This document shows, in pieces, positions 1 to 5,879 of a stretch of DNA of 10,458 nt. A program made the translations under genes and the position numbers. Numbering within the stretch: position 1 is the stretch's first letter; the number at the start of each line of letters is the position of its first letter. The stretch spans positions 1-10,458 of the forward strand of contig DBDO01000248.1 of NCBI GenBank assembly GCA_002293605.1, given 5' to 3'. The DNA is from Desulfovibrionaceae bacterium UBA930. GTDB taxonomy: Bacteria; Desulfobacterota; Desulfovibrionia; Desulfovibrionales; Desulfovibrionaceae. Below the pieces are notes generated by a model. That model was given only the letters and a program-made list of their open reading frames with translations. It was not told where the DNA came from and ran no database searches.

Positions 1-1
1 G

Positions 2-331
2 CCTTTTGTGCGGCAGTATACAGCAACCCTGCACAACTGGACGGAACAAGGACGGGAAAAACGCTGTCTGGCCCTGGCTCTGACTGCGCGCCTGCACACC
101 GCCGGACAGGACAGGGCTGCCGCCCTCGCTGCCGCATGTCAGGCCCTGGGCGCGCTCCCCGAATGCACCCTGCTTGTAAAGCCGGGTGAAGAAACAAAGC
201 TCTGGCCCGAGCGCCTGCCGGTTGTGCTCCACATCGCAGCAGAGGAAAGCAGCCGTGCAGCGCTCCCCCAGACAAAGCAATGTCTTTTGCACAGGGAACA
301 GCCGCCAGCGGAGCGCTCTATAGTTTTTTAG
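2..331 (+). CDS. 3' end of an unidentified plus-strand gene (partial)
   Basis: An open frame runs in from the left edge and ends at TAG 329-331. A GTG at 8-10 could be a start, but the frame is open to the edge and no ribosome binding site can be seen in the seven bases before it, so this is more likely the C-terminal part of a longer protein. The visible 107-110 residues are alanine- and leucine-rich, with a helical stretch (CLALALTARL, then AAALAAACQALG), then a beta-like LLVKPGEE and PVVLHIAAEE, and a polar tail. I see no catalytic motif, signal peptide or membrane segment and do not recognise the family. It is the only plus-strand gene supported here. It converges on the flippase gene and overlaps its 3' end by 14 nt (318-331). 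It could also be a spurious frame. Confidence 0.45.
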   Translation, partial: PFVRQYTATLHNWTEQGREKRCLALALTARLHTAGQDRAAALAAACQALGALPECTLLVKPGEETKLWPERLPVVLHIAAEESSRAALPQTKQCLLHREQPPAERSIVF

Positions 332-1919
332 CGCTAAACCCCGGAACGGCAGCCAGCAATTTCATCCCGATATAGCGCACATCCGCCCGGGCAAGTCCAG
401 CCAGCCAGGGCACGGCAAGAATCGAGAGCGCACAGAACAGGGAATAGCTGGCAGCAACGGCAAAAAGACGCGGAAAACCGGCCAGCCCCAAAGCCTGCGC
501 GATCAGGCCGCCAAGGAGCGCCCCGGCGATAAAGACCAGAGGGCAGAAAAGCTGGTGCGCAAGGTTCCCCCAAAAATTCAGGGGCATAACTTTGCGAGCA
601 AGCATCAGCAAAATGTTGACGAAGAGAAACTGCACCCCCACTGTTTTGATGGCCAGGCCGACCGCGCCCAGATTCAGGCCCAGCATGGAGGCAGGGGCCA
701 GCATGAACCAGGCCGCGATAATACCCACGAACAGCGCGGCGACAGAGTTGTTGCGCAGGGCTTTGGTATCGCCTGTGGCGTAAAAGATCGAGGCCGTGAC
801 CTGCCCGTAAGACTGGTGCATGGGGTAAAAGGCCATAATCTGCACAGGCAGCACGGCTTCGGCAAACTTTTCGCCGCCGAGAATGCGCACCACCGCTTCC
901 GCTTCCACCACGGCAAAGCAGGAAAAATACGCAGCCACCGTATAGAGCATGGGGCCGTGCTTGTCGAAAAGCGCGGCCATACGCTTCACATCCTTTTGGG
1001 CGTGGGCCAGAGAGAACTCGCGCATAATCAAGGGGGTCATGGCTATGGTGAACATGAAGCAGGCCATGCCGATTTTCTGCGATAGAGAAAAAAAGCCCTG
1101 GGCCGTGCTGCCGTCAAAATATTGCAGCAGCCAGCGCTCTCCGGCCAGAAAGAGCACGGAAAAAAGGGCCAGGGTGAAGAGGGGGAAACAATAGGCGGAG
1201 AACTCCTTGCCATAGGCGCGGCTTTGCTCTTTGCTGAGGCGAAAGCTGAAGCCCGGCCAGGCCCTTCGCAGGCACCAGAAAAAGCCCAGGCAGGAAAGAA
1301 TATACAGCGTGTATTGATGGCAGAAGAGCAGGGTCATATCCAGGAGGCCGGCACAGTACAGGCCCACCAGAAGCGCCATGGCGACAAGATTAAGCACGGT
1401 GCGGATAAGTTCGCTACTGGTGGTCAGTCCCAGGGCATCGGTCATGCCCCTGGCCACGCGGAAATACCAGTAGAGAAAGGCCAGAAAGGCACCCCACAGG
1501 GCCAGGTACGCGGGCACACCAGGCATGAGCATTGCGCCTGCGCCCGGCAGATAGAGGATGGCCAGCGCCAGCAGCAGACAAAGCAGCAAAATGAGGAGGC
1601 AGATGCGGGAATAAAAGGCGACCAGGCCGAAGTCATCCTGGCGGCGTGACTGTACGGTGTAAAAACAGGTGGACGAGCCCATGTCGAGAAAGCCGGTGAC
1701 CTGCTGAAAAAAAGCGGTCACAAAGGAAAAATTGCCATAGCCCTCAGGACCAAGCGCCCTGGGCAAAATAGCCTCCATCGCCAGATAGAGGGGGATGGAG
1801 GCGATATTGGAGCCCAGTTTGACGATAAAGCGCTTTTTCAGAGAATCGCCGGGGTCCTTGTGGCCTTGCGGGGCCTGCGGCTCTTGCCCGGCGTCTTGTT
1901 CGGAAGGTACTGCCTGCAT
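318..1919 (-). CDS. Polysaccharide flippase (Wzx / polysaccharide transporter family)
   Basis: This 533-residue integral membrane protein probably flips lipid-linked oligosaccharide units across the inner membrane, as Wzx proteins of the MOP superfamily do. After a polar N-terminus of about 30 residues, the sequence is a long series of hydrophobic helices (about residues 35-52, 100-125, 136-153, 170-192, 195-215, 240-260, 280-298, 325-340, 392-440, 455-478 and 484-510), consistent with 12-14 passes. The N-terminal RALGPEGYGNFSFV at about 54-67 matches the LGPxxYG signature of the family, and length is typical. It starts 51 nt after the rfaE2 stop, which suggests one envelope-polysaccharide transcription unit. 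No good Shine-Dalgarno precedes the ATG, so the exact start is uncertain; translation may depend on coupling. Substrate cannot be inferred. A related MOP-type exporter is the main alternative. Confidence 0.86.
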   Translation of the reverse strand: MQAVPSEQDAGQEPQAPQGHKDPGDSLKKRFIVKLGSNIASIPLYLAMEAILPRALGPEGYGNFSFVTAFFQQVTGFLDMGSSTCFYTVQSRRQDDFGLVAFYSRICLLILLLCLLLALAILYLPGAGAMLMPGVPAYLALWGAFLAFLYWYFRVARGMTDALGLTTSSELIRTVLNLVAMALLVGLYCAGLLDMTLLFCHQYTLYILSCLGFFWCLRRAWPGFSFRLSKEQSRAYGKEFSAYCFPLFTLALFSVLFLAGERWLLQYFDGSTAQGFFSLSQKIGMACFMFTIAMTPLIMREFSLAHAQKDVKRMAALFDKHGPMLYTVAAYFSCFAVVEAEAVVRILGGEKFAEAVLPVQIMAFYPMHQSYGQVTASIFYATGDTKALRNNSVAALFVGIIAAWFMLAPASMLGLNLGAVGLAIKTVGVQFLFVNILLMLARKVMPLNFWGNLAHQLFCPLVFIAGALLGGLIAQALGLAGFPRLFAVAASYSLFCALSILAVPWLAGLARADVRYIGMKLLAAVPGFSAKKL

Positions 1920-1970
1920 GCCAACAGCATTGCCGAACTACGGGGAAAAAAGCAAGCGAAGGGAGTGGAT

Positions 1971-2471
1971 TTACGCTCCGCTCGTACGGATTTTTTCAAC
2001 CAGCGCAGTGGTTGAAAAGCCGGGAAGCAGGGGGAGGGAAAGGGTGCGCCCGCCGTCTTGTTCAACAATGTCGCGGCCCACAATGCGTTCCAGGGGCCAG
2101 TCGCCTCCTTTGATCAGCACATGGGGGCGCACCGCTTTGATAAGCTCAAGGGGGCTGTCTTCGTCAAATTCCGAGACAAAATCCACCGAAGCCAGGTGAG
2201 CCAGAACAAAGGCGCGCGCGGCAAAGGGATTGAGCGGCCGCTCCGGCCCCTTGCACAGCCTGCGGACGGAATCATCGCTGTTCAGCCCCACTACCAGGAG
2301 GTCACCCTCTGCCCGCGCCCGCATCAGCAGGTCCACATGCCCTGGGTGGATCAGATCAAAGCAGCCGTTGGTAAAGACAATGCGCCTGCCTTGAGCGCGC
2401 AAAGGGGCAAGCGCGGCAGTCAGGGCCTGCCTGGACAGAACGGCAGAAAGGAGGAGAGAGGCTTGTATCAT
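1971..2471 (-). CDS. rfaE2: D-glycero-beta-D-manno-heptose 1-phosphate adenylyltransferase (RfaE2)
   Basis: This cytosolic nucleotidyltransferase makes ADP-heptose from heptose 1-phosphate and ATP for the inner core of lipopolysaccharide. The 166-residue protein is only the adenylyltransferase half of the E. coli bifunctional HldE; no kinase domain is attached, as in organisms with separate rfaE1 and rfaE2. Diagnostic motifs are FTNGCFDLIHPGHVDLL (residues 33-49, with the nucleotide-binding HxGH at 42-45), the loop NSDDSVRRLCKGPERPL (64-80), KGGDW at 121-125, and a C-terminal GFSTTALVEKI. The ATG at 2469-2471 is preceded by GGAG with 10 nt spacing. That ribosome binding site lies directly after the dsrC terminator, so there is almost no room for a promoter between them. 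The flippase follows after 51 nt. Confidence 0.94.
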   Translation of the reverse strand: MIQASLLLSAVLSRQALTAALAPLRAQGRRIVFTNGCFDLIHPGHVDLLMRARAEGDLLVVGLNSDDSVRRLCKGPERPLNPFAARAFVLAHLASVDFVSEFDEDSPLELIKAVRPHVLIKGGDWPLERIVGRDIVEQDGGRTLSLPLLPGFSTTALVEKIRTSGA

Positions 2472-2488
2472 AAAAAAACAGCTCCATC

Positions 2489-2516
2489 AAAAAGCGCCCC
2501 GTAAGGGGCGCTTTTT
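2489..2516 (-). terminator. Intrinsic terminator of dsrC, inside the rfaE2 leader
   Basis: A perfect 12-bp inverted repeat: AAAAAGCGCCCC (2489-2500), a 4-nt loop (2501-2504), and GGGGCGCTTTTT (2505-2516). Read on the minus strand it is a GC-rich hairpin ending in a run of five T, 20 nt after the dsrC stop. Because the arms are A/T-tailed on both sides, it would also work on the other strand, but no plus-strand gene needs it. The hairpin ends 17 nt before the rfaE2 ATG, just before its GGAG. Confidence 0.92.
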
Positions 2517-2536
2517 GGTATCGGGCAAATTGTCGT

Positions 2537-2854
2537 CTACACGCAACCGGTGGGCTTGGGCAGGCCGGCCATTTTACAGGCACCTTTGCCGGGACCGGAG
2601 GGGAAGAGTTCGTAAACTTCCTTCAGCTTGTAACCGGTGTTTTTGGACAGAATGCGCACCATCGGGGCGATGCCGTTCTTCTTGTAGTAGTCCTGCAGGA
2701 AGTCGAGCACTTTCTGGTGGTCAGGGGTGATGTCGGTAATGCCTTCCGAGTCCTTCACATATTCCATCCACTCGGGGCTCCAGTCGTCAAAGCGGAGCAG
2801 GAAGCCGTCTTCATCAACCTCAAAGGATTTACCCTTATAGCTAACTTCAGCCAT
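2537..2854 (-). CDS. dsrC: DsrC, sulfur-carrier protein of dissimilatory sulfite reduction
   Basis: DsrC is a small cytosolic sulfur carrier. DsrAB loads sulfite-derived sulfur onto it as a trisulfide between two cysteines, which the membrane DsrMKJOP complex is thought to reduce, linking sulfite reduction to energy conservation. The 105-residue protein is full length. It ends in CKMAGLPKPTGCV, giving Cys93 and the penultimate Cys104 with ten residues between them. This pair distinguishes a true DsrC from TusE-like relatives having only the last cysteine. The conserved SGPGKGAC stretch (86-93) is also present. The ATG is preceded by a perfect AAGGAGG with 6 nt spacing, fitting a highly expressed protein. 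It has an upstream spacer of 226 nt and its own terminator, so it is probably monocistronic. No dsrAB lies nearby, as is usual in sulfate reducers. Confidence 0.97.
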   Translation of the reverse strand: MAEVSYKGKSFEVDEDGFLLRFDDWSPEWMEYVKDSEGITDITPDHQKVLDFLQDYYKKNGIAPMVRILSKNTGYKLKEVYELFPSGPGKGACKMAGLPKPTGCV

Positions 2855-3080
2855 GTGTGTCCTCCTTGGACAGTTCTATGGTGCACAATAATCGTCATAA
2901 ACCGGACTTGGGCGGCTGCCCGATTTTACACGCGCGACCACTCTGTAAGCGGCCATCATTTTATAATCAACGTTTTGATCCTTATCCTAAGTCGCCAAAA
3001 AATACAAGCTGCCGCCGGGCCTTTTTTTATCAGGCTTTATCTTTGCGCCCCTAAGGTGAAACGGAAGAAAAAGGCGCGTT
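2855..3080 (-). promoter_or_regulatory. Spacer upstream of dsrC, probable promoter region
   Basis: This 226-nt gap has no gene and is clearly more A/T-rich than its surroundings, especially 2955-3005. Read on the minus strand it offers two weak sigma-70-like -10 elements: TATAAA (2960-2965), and TAAAAT (2923-2928), which has CTTACA 15 nt upstream (2944-2949). Neither has a good -35 at ideal spacing. A 4-bp hairpin, GGGC-loop-GCCC, lies at 2910-2921. The strong Shine-Dalgarno of dsrC is at 2861-2867. That a promoter is here is inferred from the gap and the following single-gene unit; its exact position is not settled. Confidence 0.4.
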
Positions 3081-3084
3081 TCAC
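3056..3084 (-). other. Stem-loop across the CBS-ACT stop codon
   Basis: An 8-bp perfect inverted repeat: GTGAAACG at 3056-3063 and CGTTTCAC at 3077-3084, with a 13-nt loop. On the minus strand the upstream arm includes the TGA stop of the CBS-ACT gene (3081-3083). No T-run follows, so it is not a standard intrinsic terminator. It may be a 3'-end stabilising structure or the start of a Rho-dependent end. Confidence 0.35.
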
Positions 3085-3752
3085 TGTTTTCGCAAGGGTT
3101 TTTCCCAATATAAAAAAGCGGGGAATTCGGCCCGCATGGCTTCAATCAGGGCGGCGTACTGCTCTTCGGGCATGGGGCGCAGGCGAATGTATACCCGCCG
3201 GGTGGGGGCGTCTTCTGACTCCTGCGAGGTAAGCACCGAAATAATGGAGGCTTTGCGCTCGCGCAGGGCGTCCAGCACCTGACGCATGGTGCCCCGCTCG
3301 GAGGGCAACTCAAAGGCCATCTGAATGCCGCCGCAGCTTACGCCGGTAATGGAAACCAGAACGCGGAATATATCGCTTTCCGTAATAATGCCTATAAGCT
3401 TCTGGGCTTTGTCCACAACCGGCATGCCGCCGAAACCATGCTCCATCATCACCAGGGCCACGCCTTCCACGGAATCGTCCGCCTCGGCGCATATGGGCGA
3501 CCTGGTCATGATGTCTTTGATTTTCAGTTCCGAAAGCAGGTAGTAAAGCTCATGCATATCAAGAGTAGTGGCCTTGGAAGGGGAGGCGTCCTTGATATCG
3601 CGGTCGGAAACAATGCCGATGACGCGCATTTCTTCGTCCACCACGGGCAGACGGCGGATCTTTTTATCCTTCATCAGGCGCGAGGCTTTCATCATCGAGG
3701 TTTCCGGCGTGATAGTCAGAACCTCTTTGGTCATCCACTCCTGTACAAGCAT
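3081..3752 (-). CDS. CBS-CBS-ACT domain protein (AcuB-like)
   Basis: A 223-residue cytosolic protein, probably a sensor or regulator. Two CBS repeats fill residues 1-130: the first begins MTKEVLTITPE and ends GIVSDRD (46-52); the second begins IKDIMTRSP and ends GIITESD (121-127). Paired CBS repeats usually bind adenine nucleotides. Residues about 140-215 look like an ACT domain, a fold that often binds amino acids. This layout is the one annotated AcuB-like, but no acetoin genes are nearby, so that name should not be taken as a function. The start is the ATG at 3750-3752, preceded by GGAGG with 5 nt spacing; the frame extends 45 nt upstream to a TTG without comparable support. The gene follows tsaB after 66 nt and probably belongs to the rseP-tsaB transcription unit. 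Its target is unknown. Confidence 0.9.
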   Translation of the reverse strand: MLVQEWMTKEVLTITPETSMMKASRLMKDKKIRRLPVVDEEMRVIGIVSDRDIKDASPSKATTLDMHELYYLLSELKIKDIMTRSPICAEADDSVEGVALVMMEHGFGGMPVVDKAQKLIGIITESDIFRVLVSITGVSCGGIQMAFELPSERGTMRQVLDALRERKASIISVLTSQESEDAPTRRVYIRLRPMPEEQYAALIEAMRAEFPAFLYWEKPLRKQ

Positions 3753-3818
3753 GCGGGCCTCCGTGGGGTACTGGCGAATCAGGGGAAAAAGATGCAACAG
3801 CTTTCAAGCATACGCCTT

Positions 3819-4718
3819 TTAGCTTTGTGAAACAAGCCCCTCTGGCGGGTTTGAAGTGCCCTCCGTCAGCTCCGCAAAGCGTTTTTTCGCCGCTTCCGGG
3901 TCAAGGCCCAGGGAGGCCGCGATGCCTTCCAGATTATCCGCGGCATCAGGGGGGCGCACGTAAAGCGGCGTGATATCCTGCCTGGAATAGACAGCGCTCG
4001 CCGCAGCCAGCAGCAGGGCCTCGGCGCAAGGGTGGTCAAAGAGGGGGGGGAGCGGCGCGCACGGCGGCGCATCCGGATACTTTGCCATCTCCGCTTGCAG
4101 CGCCTTTGCAAGGGCCTCGCTGTTCCGGCGCAGTCCGCTGCCGAGCAGCAAGGGAGGCTGCGCGCAGGCCTTTTGGCATTCATGGGCGGAGAAGGCGATG
4201 CGCCCGGCTGCTTCAAGCGGGGTACAGACGAAAATTTCAGACAGTGGACGATCGTCCTCAAAGGCCTGCGCATGGATCAGATCCCGGCGCGCGTGCGTGA
4301 GGGTCCAGAGTCTTCGGGGCGGGGCGGGTGCAAGGGAGGCAGGCACTGCTGTCTCCGGCAGGCTTTGCAACGCGCTTAAGGCGAGCAGGGGCAAATAGTC
4401 CAGCCCGGCAAGCAGGGCTCGGGTGGCCCTGGCCAAACCGGCAGCAGTAGCCAGCACAAGACGCAAACCCGTGAAGCTGCCGGGCCCGCGTACAACAGCG
4501 ATACGCCCTATGTCTCGCAAGGGGATACCAAGACGCTTGCAGGCCTCGTCAAGGGCAGGGGCGAGCAATTCCGCCCCTTGCGAAGGCGCGTGCCAGGCCT
4601 GCATGCAAAGCCGGGTAAAGGCCCCGTCCGCCTCCTGCCGGGCAATAAGAAATTGCAGCAGGCCTTCGGCCGCATTTAAAACAAGTACATAAGGGGCGTG
4701 TGCGCTATTCGGGAGCAT
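3819..4718 (-). CDS. tsaB: TsaB, tRNA N6-threonylcarbamoyladenosine biosynthesis protein
   Basis: TsaB (YeaZ) is the non-catalytic partner that binds TsaD and, with TsaE and TsaC, helps make t6A at position 37 of ANN-decoding tRNAs. Recognition rests on VVRGPGSFTGLRLVLATAAGLA (residues 76-97), the family hallmark, on THARRDLIHAQAF (141-153), which aligns with the usual DARRGEVYA stretch, and on the C-terminal PLYVRPPDAADN (251-262). At 299 residues it is longer than E. coli TsaB (about 230), with a proline-rich insert near 123-135 and a polar tail after 263. The N-terminal strand reads VLVLNAAE where the family usually has LxxDTS, so the Asp-Thr-Ser motif is missing. The ATG lies 2 nt after the rseP stop (TGAccATG) without a good Shine-Dalgarno, so it is probably translated by coupling. 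Confidence 0.9.
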   Translation of the reverse strand: MLPNSAHAPYVLVLNAAEGLLQFLIARQEADGAFTRLCMQAWHAPSQGAELLAPALDEACKRLGIPLRDIGRIAVVRGPGSFTGLRLVLATAAGLARATRALLAGLDYLPLLALSALQSLPETAVPASLAPAPPRRLWTLTHARRDLIHAQAFEDDRPLSEIFVCTPLEAAGRIAFSAHECQKACAQPPLLLGSGLRRNSEALAKALQAEMAKYPDAPPCAPLPPLFDHPCAEALLLAAASAVYSRQDITPLYVRPPDAADNLEGIAASLGLDPEAAKKRFAELTEGTSNPPEGLVSQS

Positions 4719-4720
4719 GG

Positions 4721-5809
4721 TCAGCTGAAAATACGCATCACGTCATTAAAGGTAGCGGCCAGCATAAGCGCAATCAGCAAAAACAGTCCCGCCAGCATGG
4801 CCTTTTCCTGTATCGCCGCCGGAACGGGACGGCGGCCTGCCATTTCCACCAACAGAAAAATAAGATGCCCGCCGTCAAGCACCGGCACAGGCAAAAGGTT
4901 CAGCACGCCAAGGTTGACGCTGATCAGCGCGGCCAGCATAAAAAGGCCCGTCAAGCCGCGGTCGGCCTGTTTATAAATAACCTGGGCGATAAGAATGGGA
5001 CCGCCAACGTTATCAAAGGCCACCCGGCGCGAGAGCAGATCCCCGAGCGATTTCCAAGTGAAAACCGCCATATCGCGTGCTTCGATCATGCCCTGCCATG
5101 CGGCTTCAATAAAACCGAATGTTTGCTGTTCCCGCTCTTTGGGTCGAATACCCATGCCCCAGCTTTCCACAATGCTGCCGTCCGTGAGGGTCTGAGAAAG
5201 CTGCGTAGGCTTGAGGCTGAAGCTGATCAGACTTTCATCCGCCTGCCTTGCAACAACGGCAAGCTCTTTGCCCGCCCCGGCCTGCACAATGGGGGGCATG
5301 TCGTCAAAGCGGGAAACGGCAATGCCATTTAAACTGACAATGCGATCGCCAACGCGCAGGGGGGAGGAGGCAGCCGCGCTGTCCGGCAGTATTTCCCCCA
5401 CCAGCGGGGGGATTACCGTGCGCCCGTTGACCCACATAAGGCCCCAGCAAATGAGCCAGGCCAGGAGAAGGTTGAAGAGCGAACCCGCTGCAATCACGCA
5501 AAAGCGCTGCCAGGCGGGGCGCAGGGAAAAGCTTTCCTCCGCAGTAAATTCATCGGGAATTTCAGCGTCCGCGCTTTCACCCACCAAAGCGACAAAGCCT
5601 CCAAGGGGGATGGCAGCCACCTGGTACAGAGTTTTGCCTTTTTTACGCGAAAAAAGGGCCGGGCCAAAACCGAGCGAAAAGGTTTTCACACCCATGTTGA
5701 AAAAACGAGCCACAAGAAAATGGCCGAGTTCATGAAAAAAAATCAGACCGCCGAATACGAGCACAACGGCTGCAACGCCGGGGAGAGAAGCAAAGAGGGT
5801 ATCAAACAT
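4721..5809 (-). CDS. rseP: RseP-type site-2 intramembrane zinc metalloprotease
   Basis: RseP cuts membrane-spanning anti-sigma factors and remnant signal peptides inside the inner membrane; in many Gram-negatives it drives the sigma-E envelope-stress response. The 362-residue protein has the zinc-binding HELGH at 26-30 in the first membrane helix, the second metal-ligand motif LDGGH at 311-315 in NLLPVPVLDGGH, and a further hydrophobic helix at its end. Between them is a single PDZ domain (about 134-200, with LRVGDRIVSLNG at 151-162). E. coli RseP has two PDZ domains and about 450 residues, so this is the shorter one-PDZ form common in other bacteria. The ATG at 5807-5809 is chosen because GGAG lies 9 nt upstream; a GTG 45 nt earlier lacks support. 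tsaB starts 2 nt after the stop. No anti-sigma substrate is encoded in the window. Confidence 0.95.
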   Translation of the reverse strand: MFDTLFASLPGVAAVVLVFGGLIFFHELGHFLVARFFNMGVKTFSLGFGPALFSRKKGKTLYQVAAIPLGGFVALVGESADAEIPDEFTAEESFSLRPAWQRFCVIAAGSLFNLLLAWLICWGLMWVNGRTVIPPLVGEILPDSAAASSPLRVGDRIVSLNGIAVSRFDDMPPIVQAGAGKELAVVARQADESLISFSLKPTQLSQTLTDGSIVESWGMGIRPKEREQQTFGFIEAAWQGMIEARDMAVFTWKSLGDLLSRRVAFDNVGGPILIAQVIYKQADRGLTGLFMLAALISVNLGVLNLLPVPVLDGGHLIFLLVEMAGRRPVPAAIQEKAMLAGLFLLIALMLAATFNDVMRIFS

Positions 5810-5822
5810 GAAGGCTGTCTCC

Positions 5823-5848
5823 AAAAAATTTTCCGGAAAGGCCTTTCC
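5823..5848 (-). promoter_or_regulatory. Palindrome and T-run in the rseP leader
   Basis: The 70-nt gap between the permease and rseP contains a perfect 14-bp palindrome, GGAAAGGCCTTTCC (5835-5848). On the minus strand it is followed six bases later by a run of six T (5823-5828), which leads straight into the rseP GGAG. It could be a weak terminator or attenuator for the permease transcript, or an operator. The hairpin would have only about five pairs with a 4-nt loop, so it is weak. Confidence 0.35.
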
Positions 5849-5879
5849 TATCACGCTTGTTCAGCCGGGGCAATGCGGC

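Noticed and set aside
3011..3028. A plus-strand terminator at the GCCGCCGGGCC followed by seven T
   Set aside because: The GC block cannot form a proper stem of adequate length, and no plus-strand gene ends here.
3753..3797. A longer N-terminus for the CBS-ACT protein
   Set aside because: The upstream start would be a TTG without a ribosome binding site, whereas the ATG at 3752 has GGAGG at 5 nt and begins right at the CBS fold.
3824..3834. TTGTGAAACAA at the end of tsaB as a Rex or CRP/FNR-type site
   Set aside because: Only a short TTGT-GAA-ACAA symmetry is present, it lies within codons of tsaB, and it does not match the longer dyads of these regulators.
5810..5854. A 15-residue N-terminal extension of RseP
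   Set aside because: It needs a GTG start, includes the palindrome and T-run region, and is polar, while the ATG at 5809 has a GGAG and matches the usual RseP start close to the HELGH helix.
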